This document shows positions 56,356 to 64,000 of a stretch of 64,000 nt of DNA, one piece after another (the stretch's first letter is position 1; every line of letters starts with the position of its first letter). Under the pieces are notes generated by a model. The model was not told the DNA's origin, ran no database searches, and was given only the letters and a program-made list of their open reading frames with translations. The stretch comes from Streptomyces macrolidinus (GTDB lineage Bacteria > Actinomycetota > Actinomycetes > Streptomycetales > Streptomycetaceae), in NCBI RefSeq assembly GCF_023887685.1, contig NZ_JAMWMR010000017.1, positions 1 to 64,000 of the forward strand. The letters are read 5' to 3'. Both the position numbers and the translations under genes were made by a program.

Positions 56356-57423
56356 TCAGCGGGCCGTCTGCGTGTGGACGTACTCCGTGAGACGGGTGAG
56401 GGCGTCCGGGTCGGTGTGGGGCATGACGCCGTGGCCGAGGTTGAAGACATGGCCCTCGAGTCCGGCGGCGGCGTCGAGCACCTCGCGGGTCTTGGCCTCG
56501 ACGGCCTCCCGCGGGGCGAAGAGGACCGCCGGGTCGAGGTTGCCCTGGAGGGCCTTGCCGGGGCCGACCCGGCGGGCGGCCTCGTCCAGCGGCACCCGCC
56601 AGTCGACGCCGACGACGTCCGCGCCCGCCTCGCCCATCAGACCGAGCAGCTCGCCCGTGCCGACGCCGAAGTGGATGCGCGGGACGCCGTACTCCTCGAC
56701 GGCGTCGAAGACCTTGGCCGAGGCGGGCATGACCGAGCGGCGGTAGTCGGCCGGGGCGAGCGCGCCGGCCCAGGAGTCGAAGAGCTGCACCGCGGAGGCG
56801 CCCGCGTCGAGCTGGACCTTGAGGAAGGCGGCCGTGATGTCCGCGAGCCGGTCGAGCACGTCGGCCCACAGCTCCGGGTCGCCGTACATCATCGCCTTGG
56901 TGTGCTCGTAGCTGCGCGACGGGCCGCCCTCGATGAGGTACGCGGCCAGGGTGAAGGGGGCGCCCGCGAAGCCGATCAGCGGGGTGGCACCCAGCTCGGC
57001 GGTGAGCAGCCCGACGGCCTCCGTGACGAACGGGACGTCCTCGGGGGTCAGATCGCGCAGCCGGGCCAGGTCGGCGCGGGAGCGGATCGGCTGCTCGATG
57101 ACCGGGCCGACGCCGGGCTTGATGTCGAGGTCGATACCGATGGCCTTGAGCGGGACGACGATGTCGCTGAAGTAGATCGCCGCGTCCACACCGTGGCGAC
57201 GGACCGGCTGGAGGGTGATCTCCGCGACGAGCTCGGGCCGCGTGCAGGACTCGAGCATGGGGACGCCCTCGCGCACCTTGTGGTACTCGGGCAGCGAGCG
57301 CCCGGCCTGGCGCATGAACCACACCGGTGTGTGCGGCACAGGCTCGCGCCTGCACGCCTTCAGGAAGGCGGAGTCGTACGTCGCTGTCGGCTGGCCCGTC
57401 GCGGGGCGGAGGTTCGCACTCAC
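56356..57423 (-). CDS. hemE: Uroporphyrinogen decarboxylase HemE
   Basis: A 355-aa cytoplasmic enzyme that removes four carboxyl groups from uroporphyrinogen III to give coproporphyrinogen III, feeding CgoX and HemQ encoded nearby. The signature PVWFMRQAGRSLPEY (residues 33-47) with the substrate-binding Arg is clear, followed by AIYFSDIVVPLKAIG, GFAGAPFTLAAYLIEGG and NLGHGVMPHTDPD. Length is normal. Start GTG at 57423 with GGGAG upstream; the frame runs on to 58239 as an antisense shadow of DUF3000. Divergent from DUF3000. Confidence 0.96.
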   Translation of the reverse strand: MSANLRPATGQPTATYDSAFLKACRREPVPHTPVWFMRQAGRSLPEYHKVREGVPMLESCTRPELVAEITLQPVRRHGVDAAIYFSDIVVPLKAIGIDLDIKPGVGPVIEQPIRSRADLARLRDLTPEDVPFVTEAVGLLTAELGATPLIGFAGAPFTLAAYLIEGGPSRSYEHTKAMMYGDPELWADVLDRLADITAAFLKVQLDAGASAVQLFDSWAGALAPADYRRSVMPASAKVFDAVEEYGVPRIHFGVGTGELLGLMGEAGADVVGVDWRVPLDEAARRVGPGKALQGNLDPAVLFAPREAVEAKTREVLDAAAGLEGHVFNLGHGVMPHTDPDALTRLTEYVHTQTAR

Positions 57424-57543
57424 GCCGAAAGTCTCCCATGAGGCACAGGCGGGGAACATCGGGGGCAAGACCCCGGCCGTTCCCGGCCAAACCGCCGCAG
57501 GCAATCCCTGCGAAGCCGCTTTCTTCCGCTTAATCTTCCCCGC

Positions 57544-58212
57544 ATGGCTGCGGCTCAGGGACGACTGACGGACGACGCTGGCGGAATGGACGAAGCGCAG
57601 GAGGGGGAGGCGCATACGACGGAGACGACTCCGGTGCCCTTCCGTGCCGCGGTCGACGCGCTGCGGGCCACACGCCTGCGACCGGAGGTCGAGATCGAGG
57701 CCGTCCGTCCGCCGCAACGGCTCGCCCCGTACGCGTACGCGCTGGAGGCCGCGGTCGTCCAGGACGGCGAGGACCTGGCCGACGGCCGCCTCGTCCTGCT
57801 GCACGACCCGGCCGGGCACGCCGCCTGGCAGGGTTCCTTCCGCCTGGTGACGCTGGTGCGCGCGGAGCTGGAGGCGGAGATGGCCGCCGACCCGCTGCTG
57901 CCCGATGTCTGCTGGTCCTGGCTGACCGGCGCGCTCCAGGCCCGCGGGCTGTCGTACGGCGAGGCGAGCGGGACCGTCACGCGCGCGAGCTCCCACTACT
58001 TCGGCGGGCTCTCCGCGCGCCCGGCCGCCTCCCAGATCGAGATCCGCGCCTCCTGGACGCCGCACGAGGGCCTCGGCGGCGCCCCGGACACGGCCGCGCA
58101 CCTGGCGTCCTGGTCCGATCTGCTGTCCCAGGTGGCGGGCCTGCCCCCGGCGGCTCCGGGCGACACCTCGGTGGTGACACTGCCGCAGCGCAGGGGCCCA
58201 CGCCCCCGCTGA
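57544..58212 (+). CDS. DUF3000 family protein
   Basis: A 222-aa actinobacterial protein of unknown function. The DUF3000 core starts at PFRAAVDALRATRLRPEVE and includes the blocks LAPYAYALEAAV, LPDVCWSWLTGALQARGL, GTVTRASSHYFGGLS and SQIEIRASWTP. No catalytic residues are evident. Start ATG at 57544, with an alternative ATG at codon 15. Divergent from hemE by 120 bases. Confidence 0.88.
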   Translation: MAAAQGRLTDDAGGMDEAQEGEAHTTETTPVPFRAAVDALRATRLRPEVEIEAVRPPQRLAPYAYALEAAVVQDGEDLADGRLVLLHDPAGHAAWQGSFRLVTLVRAELEAEMAADPLLPDVCWSWLTGALQARGLSYGEASGTVTRASSHYFGGLSARPAASQIEIRASWTPHEGLGGAPDTAAHLASWSDLLSQVAGLPPAAPGDTSVVTLPQRRGPRPR

Positions 58213-58305
58213 CCCTCTCCGCTCCCCCGGCTCCGACACGCCGTGCCGCTACGTCGCCACGGCGCGCCCTCGCGTGCGCCGACACACGCCACGTGCCCGA
58301 CACCA

Positions 58306-58366
58306 GTCGCTGCCGTCGCTCCCGTCGCTTCTTCCGTCGCTGCCGTCGCTGCCGTCGCTGCCGTCG
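58306..58366. repeat. 9-bp tandem repeat (CCGTCGCTG)
   Basis: Six to seven imperfect units of CCGTCGCTG/CCGTCGCTT, upstream of the response regulator promoter. A slippage-prone spacer between DUF3000 and the regulator. Confidence 0.75.
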
Positions 58367-58400
58367 ACCGACCGGACGATCTTGACGATCCTTGTCATCA

Positions 58401-58440
58401 CTTTGTCGATACGACCACTTTCGACCTCATATCGACAAAG
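58401..58440 (+). promoter_or_regulatory. Promoter with an 11-bp inverted repeat over -35 and -10
   Basis: CTTTGTCGATA (58401-58411) and TATCGACAAAG (58430-58440) are perfect reverse complements. TTGTCG (58403-58408) and TCATAT (58427-58432), 18 bases apart, form a promoter lying inside the repeat. A dimer bound here would block transcription; autoregulation by the downstream LuxR-type regulator is the simplest model. Confidence 0.6.
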
Positions 58441-58628
58441 GAACGCTCCCGATCGATCTTCGTCTGATCGCTCGCTCGTCCGAATTGCACGGATTGTTAC
58501 TCACCAAATCGTGATCATTCCCTAAAGGAGCACGTGTGTGATGCCGAAGACGACTGTGACCTTGAAAGCACGGTTCGTCCCGGCTTCACCCCCAGAGCCG
58601 GCCCCGTCCCGCACCCCCAGGAGGCCTG

Positions 58629-59291
58629 GTGTCCGTTCTCCTCGAGCAGCCCGCAAGCCTGGTCGCCTACCGCCCGAACAAGCCGACCGCCATGGTGGTC
58701 GTGGCCGACCCTCGGGTCCGTTCCACCGTCACCCGCCACCTCTGGGCGCTCGGAGTGCGCGACGTCATCGAGGCGTCGTCCATCGCGGAGGCCCGTCCCC
58801 GTATCGGCAACCCGCGCGACATCTGTGTCGCCGACGTCCATCTTCCCGACGGCTCCGGCCTCACTCTCCTGTCGGAGACCCGTGCGGCGGGCTGGCCCAA
58901 CGGGCTCGCCCTGTCCGCCGCCGATGACATCGGCGCCGTGCGCAACGCCCTCGCGGGCGGTGTGAAGGGCTATGTCGTCACCGGCACCCGCACGAACATC
59001 GGGCTCCCCACCCGGCCCGGCGCCGCCCCCATCGGTGCCGCCGCCGCCCGTCTGCACCGCCGCCCCCCGGGTGCCCCGAGCCACCCGGGCGGCTACCGCG
59101 AACTGTCCGGCCGTGAGGTCGAGGTGCTGCGCCTGGTCGCCGAAGGCCAGTCGAACAAGGCGATCGGCGTCTCCATGGGTCTGTCCGCGCTGACCGTCAA
59201 GAGCCACCTCGCCCGGATCGCCCGCAAGCTCGGCACGGGCGACCGCGCCGGGATGGTGGCCGTCGCCCTGCGCACCGGCATCATCCACTGA
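58629..59291 (+). CDS. Orphan response regulator, LuxR (NarL) type
   Basis: A 220-aa protein. The receiver domain (about 18-130) has the phospho-acceptor in CVADVHLPDGSG and Lys in VKGYVV, but the first acidic pair is reduced to one Asp (VVVADP), so phosphorylation could be altered. The DNA-binding LuxR helix-turn-helix is at about 155-212: LSGREVEVLRLVAEGQSNKA and LSALTVKSHLARIARKLG. No histidine kinase is adjacent. Start GTG at 58629 after AGGAGG. It is a candidate to bind the inverted repeat at 58401-58440. Confidence 0.92.
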   Translation: MSVLLEQPASLVAYRPNKPTAMVVVADPRVRSTVTRHLWALGVRDVIEASSIAEARPRIGNPRDICVADVHLPDGSGLTLLSETRAAGWPNGLALSAADDIGAVRNALAGGVKGYVVTGTRTNIGLPTRPGAAPIGAAAARLHRRPPGAPSHPGGYRELSGREVEVLRLVAEGQSNKAIGVSMGLSALTVKSHLARIARKLGTGDRAGMVAVALRTGIIH

Positions 59292-59495
59292 CCTGACCCC
59301 GACACCGCGCTCAGATCTCCCTTTCCCTCTGATCCCTACACCGGCCCTCTGATCCCCCGATACCCGCTGATAGCCCCCGATACCCTCCGATCCGGCCTCG
59401 ACCCGTGGTCGCGTGACTGGTTCACGACCTTCCCGTGCCCGCCGACGGAACGTTCCGTCGGCGGGCGCGGCGCATCCACGGATACCCTTGTACAT
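59292..59495. other. Intergenic region between the response regulator and ribonuclease D
   Basis: Contains CTGATCCC/CCGATACC-type short repeats (about 59327-59395) and a perfect 30-bp palindrome (59437-59466). TACCCT at 59483-59488, only seven bases before the GTG at 59496, suggests a -10 for leaderless transcription of ribonuclease D. Confidence 0.45.
59437..59466. promoter_or_regulatory. Perfect 30-bp palindrome upstream of ribonuclease D
   Basis: Left arm GCCCGCCGACGGAAC (59437-59451) and its exact reverse complement (59452-59466). In RNA it makes a 12-bp stem with loop AACGTT. It may terminate the regulator transcript, or act as an operator overlapping the ribonuclease D -35 area. Confidence 0.75.
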
Positions 59496-60773
59496 GTGAC
59501 CGACGCCCAAGAGACCGCAGCAGACAGCCCACTGCGTACCACCGGAGGCGCCCCTCCGGACGACGTCGAAGCGGCGCCGCTCCCCTTGCTCGCTCCACGG
59601 GAGGGCATCCCGCCCGTGGTCGTCGACGACGCCTCGCTCGCCGAGGTGATCGCCGCCTTCGCCGCCGGCACCGGCCCCGTCGCCGTCGACGCCGAACGCG
59701 CCTCCGGCTACCGCTACGGTCAGCGCGCCTATCTGGTGCAGTTGCGCCGCCAGGGTGCCGGTACGGCCCTGATCGACCCCGCGGCCTGCCCCGATCTGTC
59801 GGGCCTCGGCCAGGCGATCGGCGGAACGGAGTGGGTGCTGCACGCCGCCACCCAGGATCTGCCGTGCCTGCGCGAGATAGGCATGCTGCCGACGCGCCTG
59901 TTCGACACCGAGCTGGCCGCGCGCCTGGCCGGGTACCCGCGTGTGGGGCTCGGGGCCATGGTGGAGAACGTCCTCGGGTTCGTCCTGGAGAAGGGGCACT
60001 CCGCGGTCGACTGGTCCACCCGCCCCCTGCCCGAGCCCTGGCTGCGCTATGCCGCCCTGGACGTGGAGCTGCTCGTCGATCTGCGCGACGCGCTGGAGAA
60101 GGAGCTGGACCGGCAGGGCAAGCTGGAGTGGGCCCTGGAGGAGTTCGCCGCGATCGCCTCCGCGCCGCCGCCGCAGCCCCGCAAGGACCCCTGGCGCCGT
60201 ACGTCCGGGATGCACAAGGTGCGCCGCCGTCGGCAGATGGCGGTCGTCCGGGAGCTGTGGCAGACCCGGGACCGGATCGCGCAGCGCCGTGACGTCTCCC
60301 CCGGCAAGGTGCTCGGGGACGCGGCGATCATCGAGGCCGCCCTCGCGATCCCGCCGAACGTCCACGCCCTGTCCGCCCTCAGCGGCTTCGGGAACCGCAT
60401 GGGCCGCCGTCAGCTCGAGCAGTGGCAGGCCGCCGTGGACCGCGCGAGGGCGCTGCCCGAGGCCGAGCTGCCGCAGCCGGGGCAGCAGGTCGCCGGGCCC
60501 CCGCCGCCGCGCGCGTGGGCCGACAAGAACCCCCTCGCCGCCGCGCGACTGACCGCGGCGCGCTCCGCGGTGTCGGCGCTCGCCGAGCGGCTGAACCTGC
60601 CGCAGGAGAACCTGATCACTCCGGACACGGTGCGCCGGGTGTGCTGGCAGCCGCCGGCACAGACCGACGAGACGACGGTCGCGTCCGCACTGCTGGGGTA
60701 CGGGGCCCGCTCGTGGCAGATCGAGCTGGTGACACCGGCTCTTGTCGCCGCGATGACGATCAAGCGGGTCTAG
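59496..60773 (+). CDS. rnd: Ribonuclease D (DEDDy exonuclease with HRDC domain)
   Basis: A 425-aa 3'-5' exoribonuclease. The exonuclease domain has PVAVDAERASGYRYG (Asp 65, Glu 67), HAATQDLPCL (Asp) and RYAALDVELLVDL (Tyr and Asp), giving the DEDDy set, which trims tRNA and other small-RNA 3' ends. One HRDC domain at about 237-310 (RRRRQMAVVRELWQTRDRIA) and an additional C-terminal helical domain follow. Start GTG at 59496; an ATG two bases upstream is out of frame. Likely leaderless. Confidence 0.93.
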   Translation: MTDAQETAADSPLRTTGGAPPDDVEAAPLPLLAPREGIPPVVVDDASLAEVIAAFAAGTGPVAVDAERASGYRYGQRAYLVQLRRQGAGTALIDPAACPDLSGLGQAIGGTEWVLHAATQDLPCLREIGMLPTRLFDTELAARLAGYPRVGLGAMVENVLGFVLEKGHSAVDWSTRPLPEPWLRYAALDVELLVDLRDALEKELDRQGKLEWALEEFAAIASAPPPQPRKDPWRRTSGMHKVRRRRQMAVVRELWQTRDRIAQRRDVSPGKVLGDAAIIEAALAIPPNVHALSALSGFGNRMGRRQLEQWQAAVDRARALPEAELPQPGQQVAGPPPPRAWADKNPLAAARLTAARSAVSALAERLNLPQENLITPDTVRRVCWQPPAQTDETTVASALLGYGARSWQIELVTPALVAAMTIKRV

Positions 60774-60866
60774 GCGTACCTGACGACGGGGGTCGCGGAG
60801 TGCGCCGATGGTGTGTGACCTTCGCCGCTTGGGCCCGCGGGACTGGGCAGCATGGTTACCCATGAG

Positions 60867-60892
60867 TAGCATGGGCCTGAGCGCGCGCTCAG
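60867..60892 (+). promoter_or_regulatory. Candidate -10 and 16-bp palindrome upstream of fadA
   Basis: TAGCAT (60867-60872) follows TGGGCA (60844-60849) by 17 bases, and the perfect palindrome CTGAGCGCGCGCTCAG (60877-60892) lies at about the transcription start. This is a good place for a repressor such as a TetR-type fatty-acid regulator. Confidence 0.4.
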
Positions 60893-60935
60893 CGTGTCGC
60901 AGCAGTGCCATCCCGCACCCTGGAGGAGAGCCATC

Positions 60936-62153
60936 GTGCCTCGTACCGTCAGGGACGTCGTCTTCGTCGACGGCGTCCGCACCCCGTTCGGCAAGGCGGG
61001 CCCGAAGGGCATCTACCACGAGACCCGCGCCGACGACCTCGTCGTGAAGGCGATCCGGGAGCTGCTGCGCCGCAACCCGGGTCTGGACCCGAAGAAGATC
61101 GACGAGGTCGCCATCGCCGCGACCACGCAGATCGGCGACCAGGGCCTGACCCTCGGCCGTACCGCAGGCATCCTCGCGGGCCTGCCCACCTCGGTGCCCG
61201 GCTACTCGATCGACCGCATGTGCGCGGGCGCGCTGACGGCCGTGACGACCACCGCCGGCTCCATCGCGTTCGGCGCGTACGACGCCGTCATCGCCGGTGG
61301 TGTGGAGCACATGGGCCGCCACCCGATGGGCGAGGGCGTCGACCCCAACCCGCGGTTCGTGAGCGAGAAGCTGGTCGACGAGTCGGCCCTGTTCATGGGC
61401 ATGACGGCGGAGAACCTGCACGACCGCTACCCGCACATCACCAAGCAGCGCGCCGACGAGTACGCGGTGCGCTCGCAGGAGAAGGCCGCCAAGGCGTACG
61501 CCAACGGCAAGATCCAGCAGGACCTGGTGCCGATCTCCGTGCGCCGCACCACCCCCGAGACCGGTGAGACCGGCTGGGGCCTGGTCACGGCCGACGAGCC
61601 GATGCGTCCGGGCACCACCCTGGAGAACCTGGCGGGCCTCAAGACGCCGTTCCGCGTCCACGGCCGGGTCACCGCGGGCAACGCGGCCGGTCTGAACGAC
61701 GGCGCCACCGCGTCGATCATCGCGTCCGAGGACTTCGCCCGCGAGAACGGCCTGCCGGTCAAGATGCGCCTCGTCTCGTACGCCTTCGCGGGCGTCGAGC
61801 CGGAGGTCATGGGCTACGGTCCGATCCCGGCGACCGAGAAGGCCCTCGCCAAGGCGGGCCTGTCCATCTCGGACATCGGCCTGTTCGAGATCAACGAGGC
61901 CTTCGCCGTCCAGGTCCTGGCCTTCCTCGACCACTACGGCATCGCGGACGACGACGCGCGCGTCAACCAGTACGGTGGCGCCATCGCCTTCGGCCACCCG
62001 CTCGCCTCCTCCGGCGTCCGTCTGATGACGCAGCTGGCCCGCCAGTTCGAGGAGCAGCCCGAGGTCCGCTACGGCCTGACCACCATGTGCGTCGGCTTCG
62101 GCATGGGCGCGACCGTCATCTGGGAGAACCCGCACTTCGAGGGGGACAAGTGA
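60936..62153 (+). CDS. fadA: Acetyl-CoA acyltransferase (thiolase)
   Basis: A 405-aa thiolase that cleaves 3-ketoacyl-CoA in fatty-acid beta-oxidation. The nucleophile Cys 96 is in DRMCAGAL; GHPLASSG carries the His (near 358) and TTMCVGFGMG the second Cys (near 388). FEINEAFAVQVL is the family block. Start GTG at 60936 after GGAGGAGAG. Its stop overlaps the fadB-like start (GTGA), so the two are made in equal amounts and probably form the trifunctional alpha2-beta2-like complex. Confidence 0.96.
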   Translation: MPRTVRDVVFVDGVRTPFGKAGPKGIYHETRADDLVVKAIRELLRRNPGLDPKKIDEVAIAATTQIGDQGLTLGRTAGILAGLPTSVPGYSIDRMCAGALTAVTTTAGSIAFGAYDAVIAGGVEHMGRHPMGEGVDPNPRFVSEKLVDESALFMGMTAENLHDRYPHITKQRADEYAVRSQEKAAKAYANGKIQQDLVPISVRRTTPETGETGWGLVTADEPMRPGTTLENLAGLKTPFRVHGRVTAGNAAGLNDGATASIIASEDFARENGLPVKMRLVSYAFAGVEPEVMGYGPIPATEKALAKAGLSISDIGLFEINEAFAVQVLAFLDHYGIADDDARVNQYGGAIAFGHPLASSGVRLMTQLARQFEEQPEVRYGLTTMCVGFGMGATVIWENPHFEGDK

Positions 62154-64000
62154 GCACCACCGCTGAGCTGTTGAAGGGTGCGGCCGAGCTGTTCCCGGAC
62201 GAGGTCGTCACGCAGGCGCACGTACGCCACTTCGAACTCCCCTTCCAGGCGGGCCGTTTCGCCCTGATCACCCTGGACAACGGCCTCGACCACACCAAGC
62301 CGACCACCTTCGGCCCGGCCTCGCTCGCGAACCTCAACACCGCGATCGACCAGGTCGAGCGGGAGGCCGCGGCCGGTGAGATCGTCGGTGTCGGTATCAC
62401 CGGCAAGCCGTTCATCTTCGCCGTCGGCGCCGACCTCAAGGGCGTCGAGCTGCTGAAGAAGCACGAGGACGCGCTGGCCATCGGCAAGGGCGGCCACGAG
62501 GTCTTCAAGCGGCTGTCGAAGCTGGCCGTCCCCACCTTCGCGTACTACAACGGCGCGGCGATGGGCGGCGGCGTCGAGGTCGGTCTGCACTGCACGTACC
62601 GGACCGTCTCGAAGGCGCTGCCGGCGTTCTCGCTCCCCGAGGTCTTCCTGGGCCTGGTCCCGGGCTGGGGCGGCTGCACCCTGCTGCCGAACCTGATCGG
62701 CGCCGACAAGGCCGTCTCGGTCATCATCGAGAACAGCCTGAACCAGAACAAGCAGCTCAAGGGCGTGCAGGTCCACGAACTCGGCATCGCCGACGCGATC
62801 TTCGAGGGCGCCGACTTCCTGGAGCAGTCACTGCTCTGGACGGCCTCCGTCCTCAAGGGCGAGACCGTGGTCGACCGCCCGGTGATCGACCGGGGCGAGG
62901 CCTGGGACCAGGCCGTCGCGCGCGGCCGGTTCATCGCCGACTCCAAGGTGCACGGCGCGGCCCCGGCCGCCTACCGCGCCCTGGACATCATCGCCGCGGC
63001 GAAGAACGGCGATCTGCAGCAGGGCTACGACGCCGAGGACCAGGCCCTCGCGGACCTGATCATGGGCGGCGAACTGCGCGCCGGTATCTACTCGTTCAAC
63101 CTCGTCCAGAAGCGCGGCAAGCGCCCGGCGGGTGCCCCGGACAAGAGCCTGGCGCGCCCGGTGACGAAGGTGGGCGTGGTCGGCGCCGGTCTGATGGCCT
63201 CGCAGCTCGCGCTGCTCTTCCTGCGCCGCCTCGAGGTGCCGGTCGTCCTCACGGACATCGACCAGGAGCGCGTCGACAAGGGTGTGGGCTACGTCCACGC
63301 CGAGATCGACAAGCTGCTGGGCAAGGGCCGCATCAACCAGGACAAGGCCAACCGCCTCAAGGCGCTGGTGTCCGGTGTGCTGGACAAGGCCGAGGGCTTC
63401 TCGGACGCCGACTTCGTCATCGAAGCGGTCTTCGAGGAGATGAGTGTCAAGCAGCAGGTCTTCGCGGAGGTCGAGGCGGTCGCCCCGGCGCACGCGATCC
63501 TGGCGACCAACACCTCCTCCCTCTCGGTGTCCGAGATGGCCTCGAAGCTGAAGCACCCCGAGCGGGTCGTCGGCTTCCACTTCTTCAACCCGGTCGCGAT
63601 CCTGCCGCTGCTCGAGATCGTCCGCGGTGAGAAGACCGACGACGCCTCGCTGGCCACGGCGTTCGGTGTCGCCAAGAAGCTGAAGAAGACGGCGGTTCTG
63701 GTGAAGGACGCCCCGGCGTTCGTCGTCAACCGCATCCTCACCCGCTTCATGGGCGAGATCCAGAACGTCATCGACGAGGGCACCCCGGTCGCCGTCGCGG
63801 AGAAGGCGGTCGAGCCGCTGGGTCTGCCGATGTCGCCGCTGGTGCTGCTGGAGCTGGTCGGTCCGGCGATCGGTCTGCATGTGTCGGAGACGCTCAACAA
63901 GGCGTTCCCGGACCGCTTCACGGTCTCCCCGAACCTCAAGGCGGTCGTGGAGGCGGGCAAGCGCGGCTTCTACGTCTACGACAGCGGCAAGCCGGAGCTG
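62150..64000 (+). CDS. fadB: Fatty-acid oxidation multifunctional enzyme (enoyl-CoA hydratase/3-hydroxyacyl-CoA dehydrogenase), truncated by window end
   Basis: 617 codons are visible and the frame is open at the right edge; a full protein would be about 700 aa. The N-terminal crotonase domain has GADLKGVE, GGGVEVGLHC (first catalytic Glu) and FSLPEVFLGLVPGWGG (second Glu). The dehydrogenase domain begins with VGVVGAGLMASQLALLF (NAD motif, near residue 345), followed by ATNTSSLSVSEM, VVGFHFFNPV (His) and FVVNRILTRFMGE. It converts enoyl-CoA to 3-ketoacyl-CoA, the substrate of the thiolase upstream. Start GTG at 62150. Confidence 0.95.
   Translation, partial: MSTTAELLKGAAELFPDEVVTQAHVRHFELPFQAGRFALITLDNGLDHTKPTTFGPASLANLNTAIDQVEREAAAGEIVGVGITGKPFIFAVGADLKGVELLKKHEDALAIGKGGHEVFKRLSKLAVPTFAYYNGAAMGGGVEVGLHCTYRTVSKALPAFSLPEVFLGLVPGWGGCTLLPNLIGADKAVSVIIENSLNQNKQLKGVQVHELGIADAIFEGADFLEQSLLWTASVLKGETVVDRPVIDRGEAWDQAVARGRFIADSKVHGAAPAAYRALDIIAAAKNGDLQQGYDAEDQALADLIMGGELRAGIYSFNLVQKRGKRPAGAPDKSLARPVTKVGVVGAGLMASQLALLFLRRLEVPVVLTDIDQERVDKGVGYVHAEIDKLLGKGRINQDKANRLKALVSGVLDKAEGFSDADFVIEAVFEEMSVKQQVFAEVEAVAPAHAILATNTSSLSVSEMASKLKHPERVVGFHFFNPVAILPLLEIVRGEKTDDASLATAFGVAKKLKKTAVLVKDAPAFVVNRILTRFMGEIQNVIDEGTPVAVAEKAVEPLGLPMSPLVLLELVGPAIGLHVSETLNKAFPDRFTVSPNLKAVVEAGKRGFYVYDSGKPEL

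Larger units (their letters stand above)
58213..58628. other. Long upstream region of the response regulator
   Basis: About 416 bases: a 9-bp tandem repeat (58306-58366), then an AT-rich patch with a promoter overlapped by an 11-bp inverted repeat (58401-58440), and a leader of roughly 180 bases before the GTG at 58629. Confidence 0.6.

Noticed and set aside
58515..62135. Minus-strand ORF of 1206 codons opposite the response regulator, ribonuclease D and thiolase
   Set aside because: Antisense shadow over three clear genes; length only reflects GC bias.
1..64000. tRNA, rRNA, insertion sequence or prophage genes
   Set aside because: No tRNA-like cloverleaf with CCA region, transposase or phage structural protein was recognised on either strand.

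Overview
The window looks like the chromosome of a Streptomyces or very close relative. GC content is very high, third codon positions are almost always G or C, and GTG starts and 4-bp ATGA/GTGA gene overlaps are common. Actinomycete signature genes are present: geosmin synthase, a conservon, DUF6230/DUF6114, the GlgX-TreY-TreZ set, SAV2148-type HEPN, DUF3000 and HemQ. I saw no tRNA, rRNA, insertion sequence, prophage or CRISPR array. The last gene runs off the right edge.

Layout. 0-10 kb: a DEDDh exonuclease, a HEPN-like protein, and the maltooligosaccharide-to-trehalose genes glgX-treY and treZ, with a DUF1707-FHA gene between them on the other strand. 9.6-13.6 kb: a degenerate aminoglycoside-phosphotransferase-fold protein, an Xaa-Pro peptidase, and a LysR regulator divergent from a CTP-synthase-like amidotransferase. 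13.6-21.2 kb: a phenoxazinone-synthase-type multicopper oxidase, geosmin synthase, a hydrolase/P450 pair and a zinc alcohol dehydrogenase. 21.4-24.7 kb: a small exported protein, the DUF6230/DUF6114 pair and a two-domain glyoxalase-fold protein.

25.2-34.8 kb: a quaternary-amine-type ABC transporter. Its binding protein is coupled to a histidine-ammonia-lyase-like enzyme. A four-gene conservon (sensor kinase, roadblock, DUF742, GTPase) on the opposite strand separates these from the two permeases and the ATPase. 35-42 kb: a decayed toxin-antitoxin remnant, murC-msrB, a pyrimidine reductase, zapE and a SulP transporter with a small-ORF leader. 42-50.7 kb: a slipin, a polysaccharide deacetylase, a Pth2-like protein, a DUF692 (multinuclear iron oxidase) fusion, hemQ with coproporphyrinogen oxidase, a DUF4349 lipoprotein and a rhomboid protease. 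50.9-56.3 kb: a tight five-gene accessory operon (P-loop kinase, GH3 ligase, methyltransferase, ArgRS-like protein, orphan) sitting between core genes. 56.3-64 kb: hemE, DUF3000, an orphan LuxR-type response regulator, ribonuclease D and the fadA/fadB pair.

Most interesting: (1) the accessory operon at 51-56 kb, which pairs an anticodon-domain-less ArgRS-like fold with a GH3 acyl-adenylating ligase and a methyltransferase and so looks like an unusual small-molecule pathway; (2) the lyase plus OpuC-type binding protein, where the lyase has lost the canonical Ala-Ser-Gly cofactor triad, suggesting elimination of trimethylamine from an imported betaine such as ergothioneine; (3) the stand-alone DUF692-DUF2063-like fusion; (4) an XRE antitoxin gene interrupted by a TAG codon next to a toxin fragment. 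All functional statements are from reading the sequence; no searches were run.
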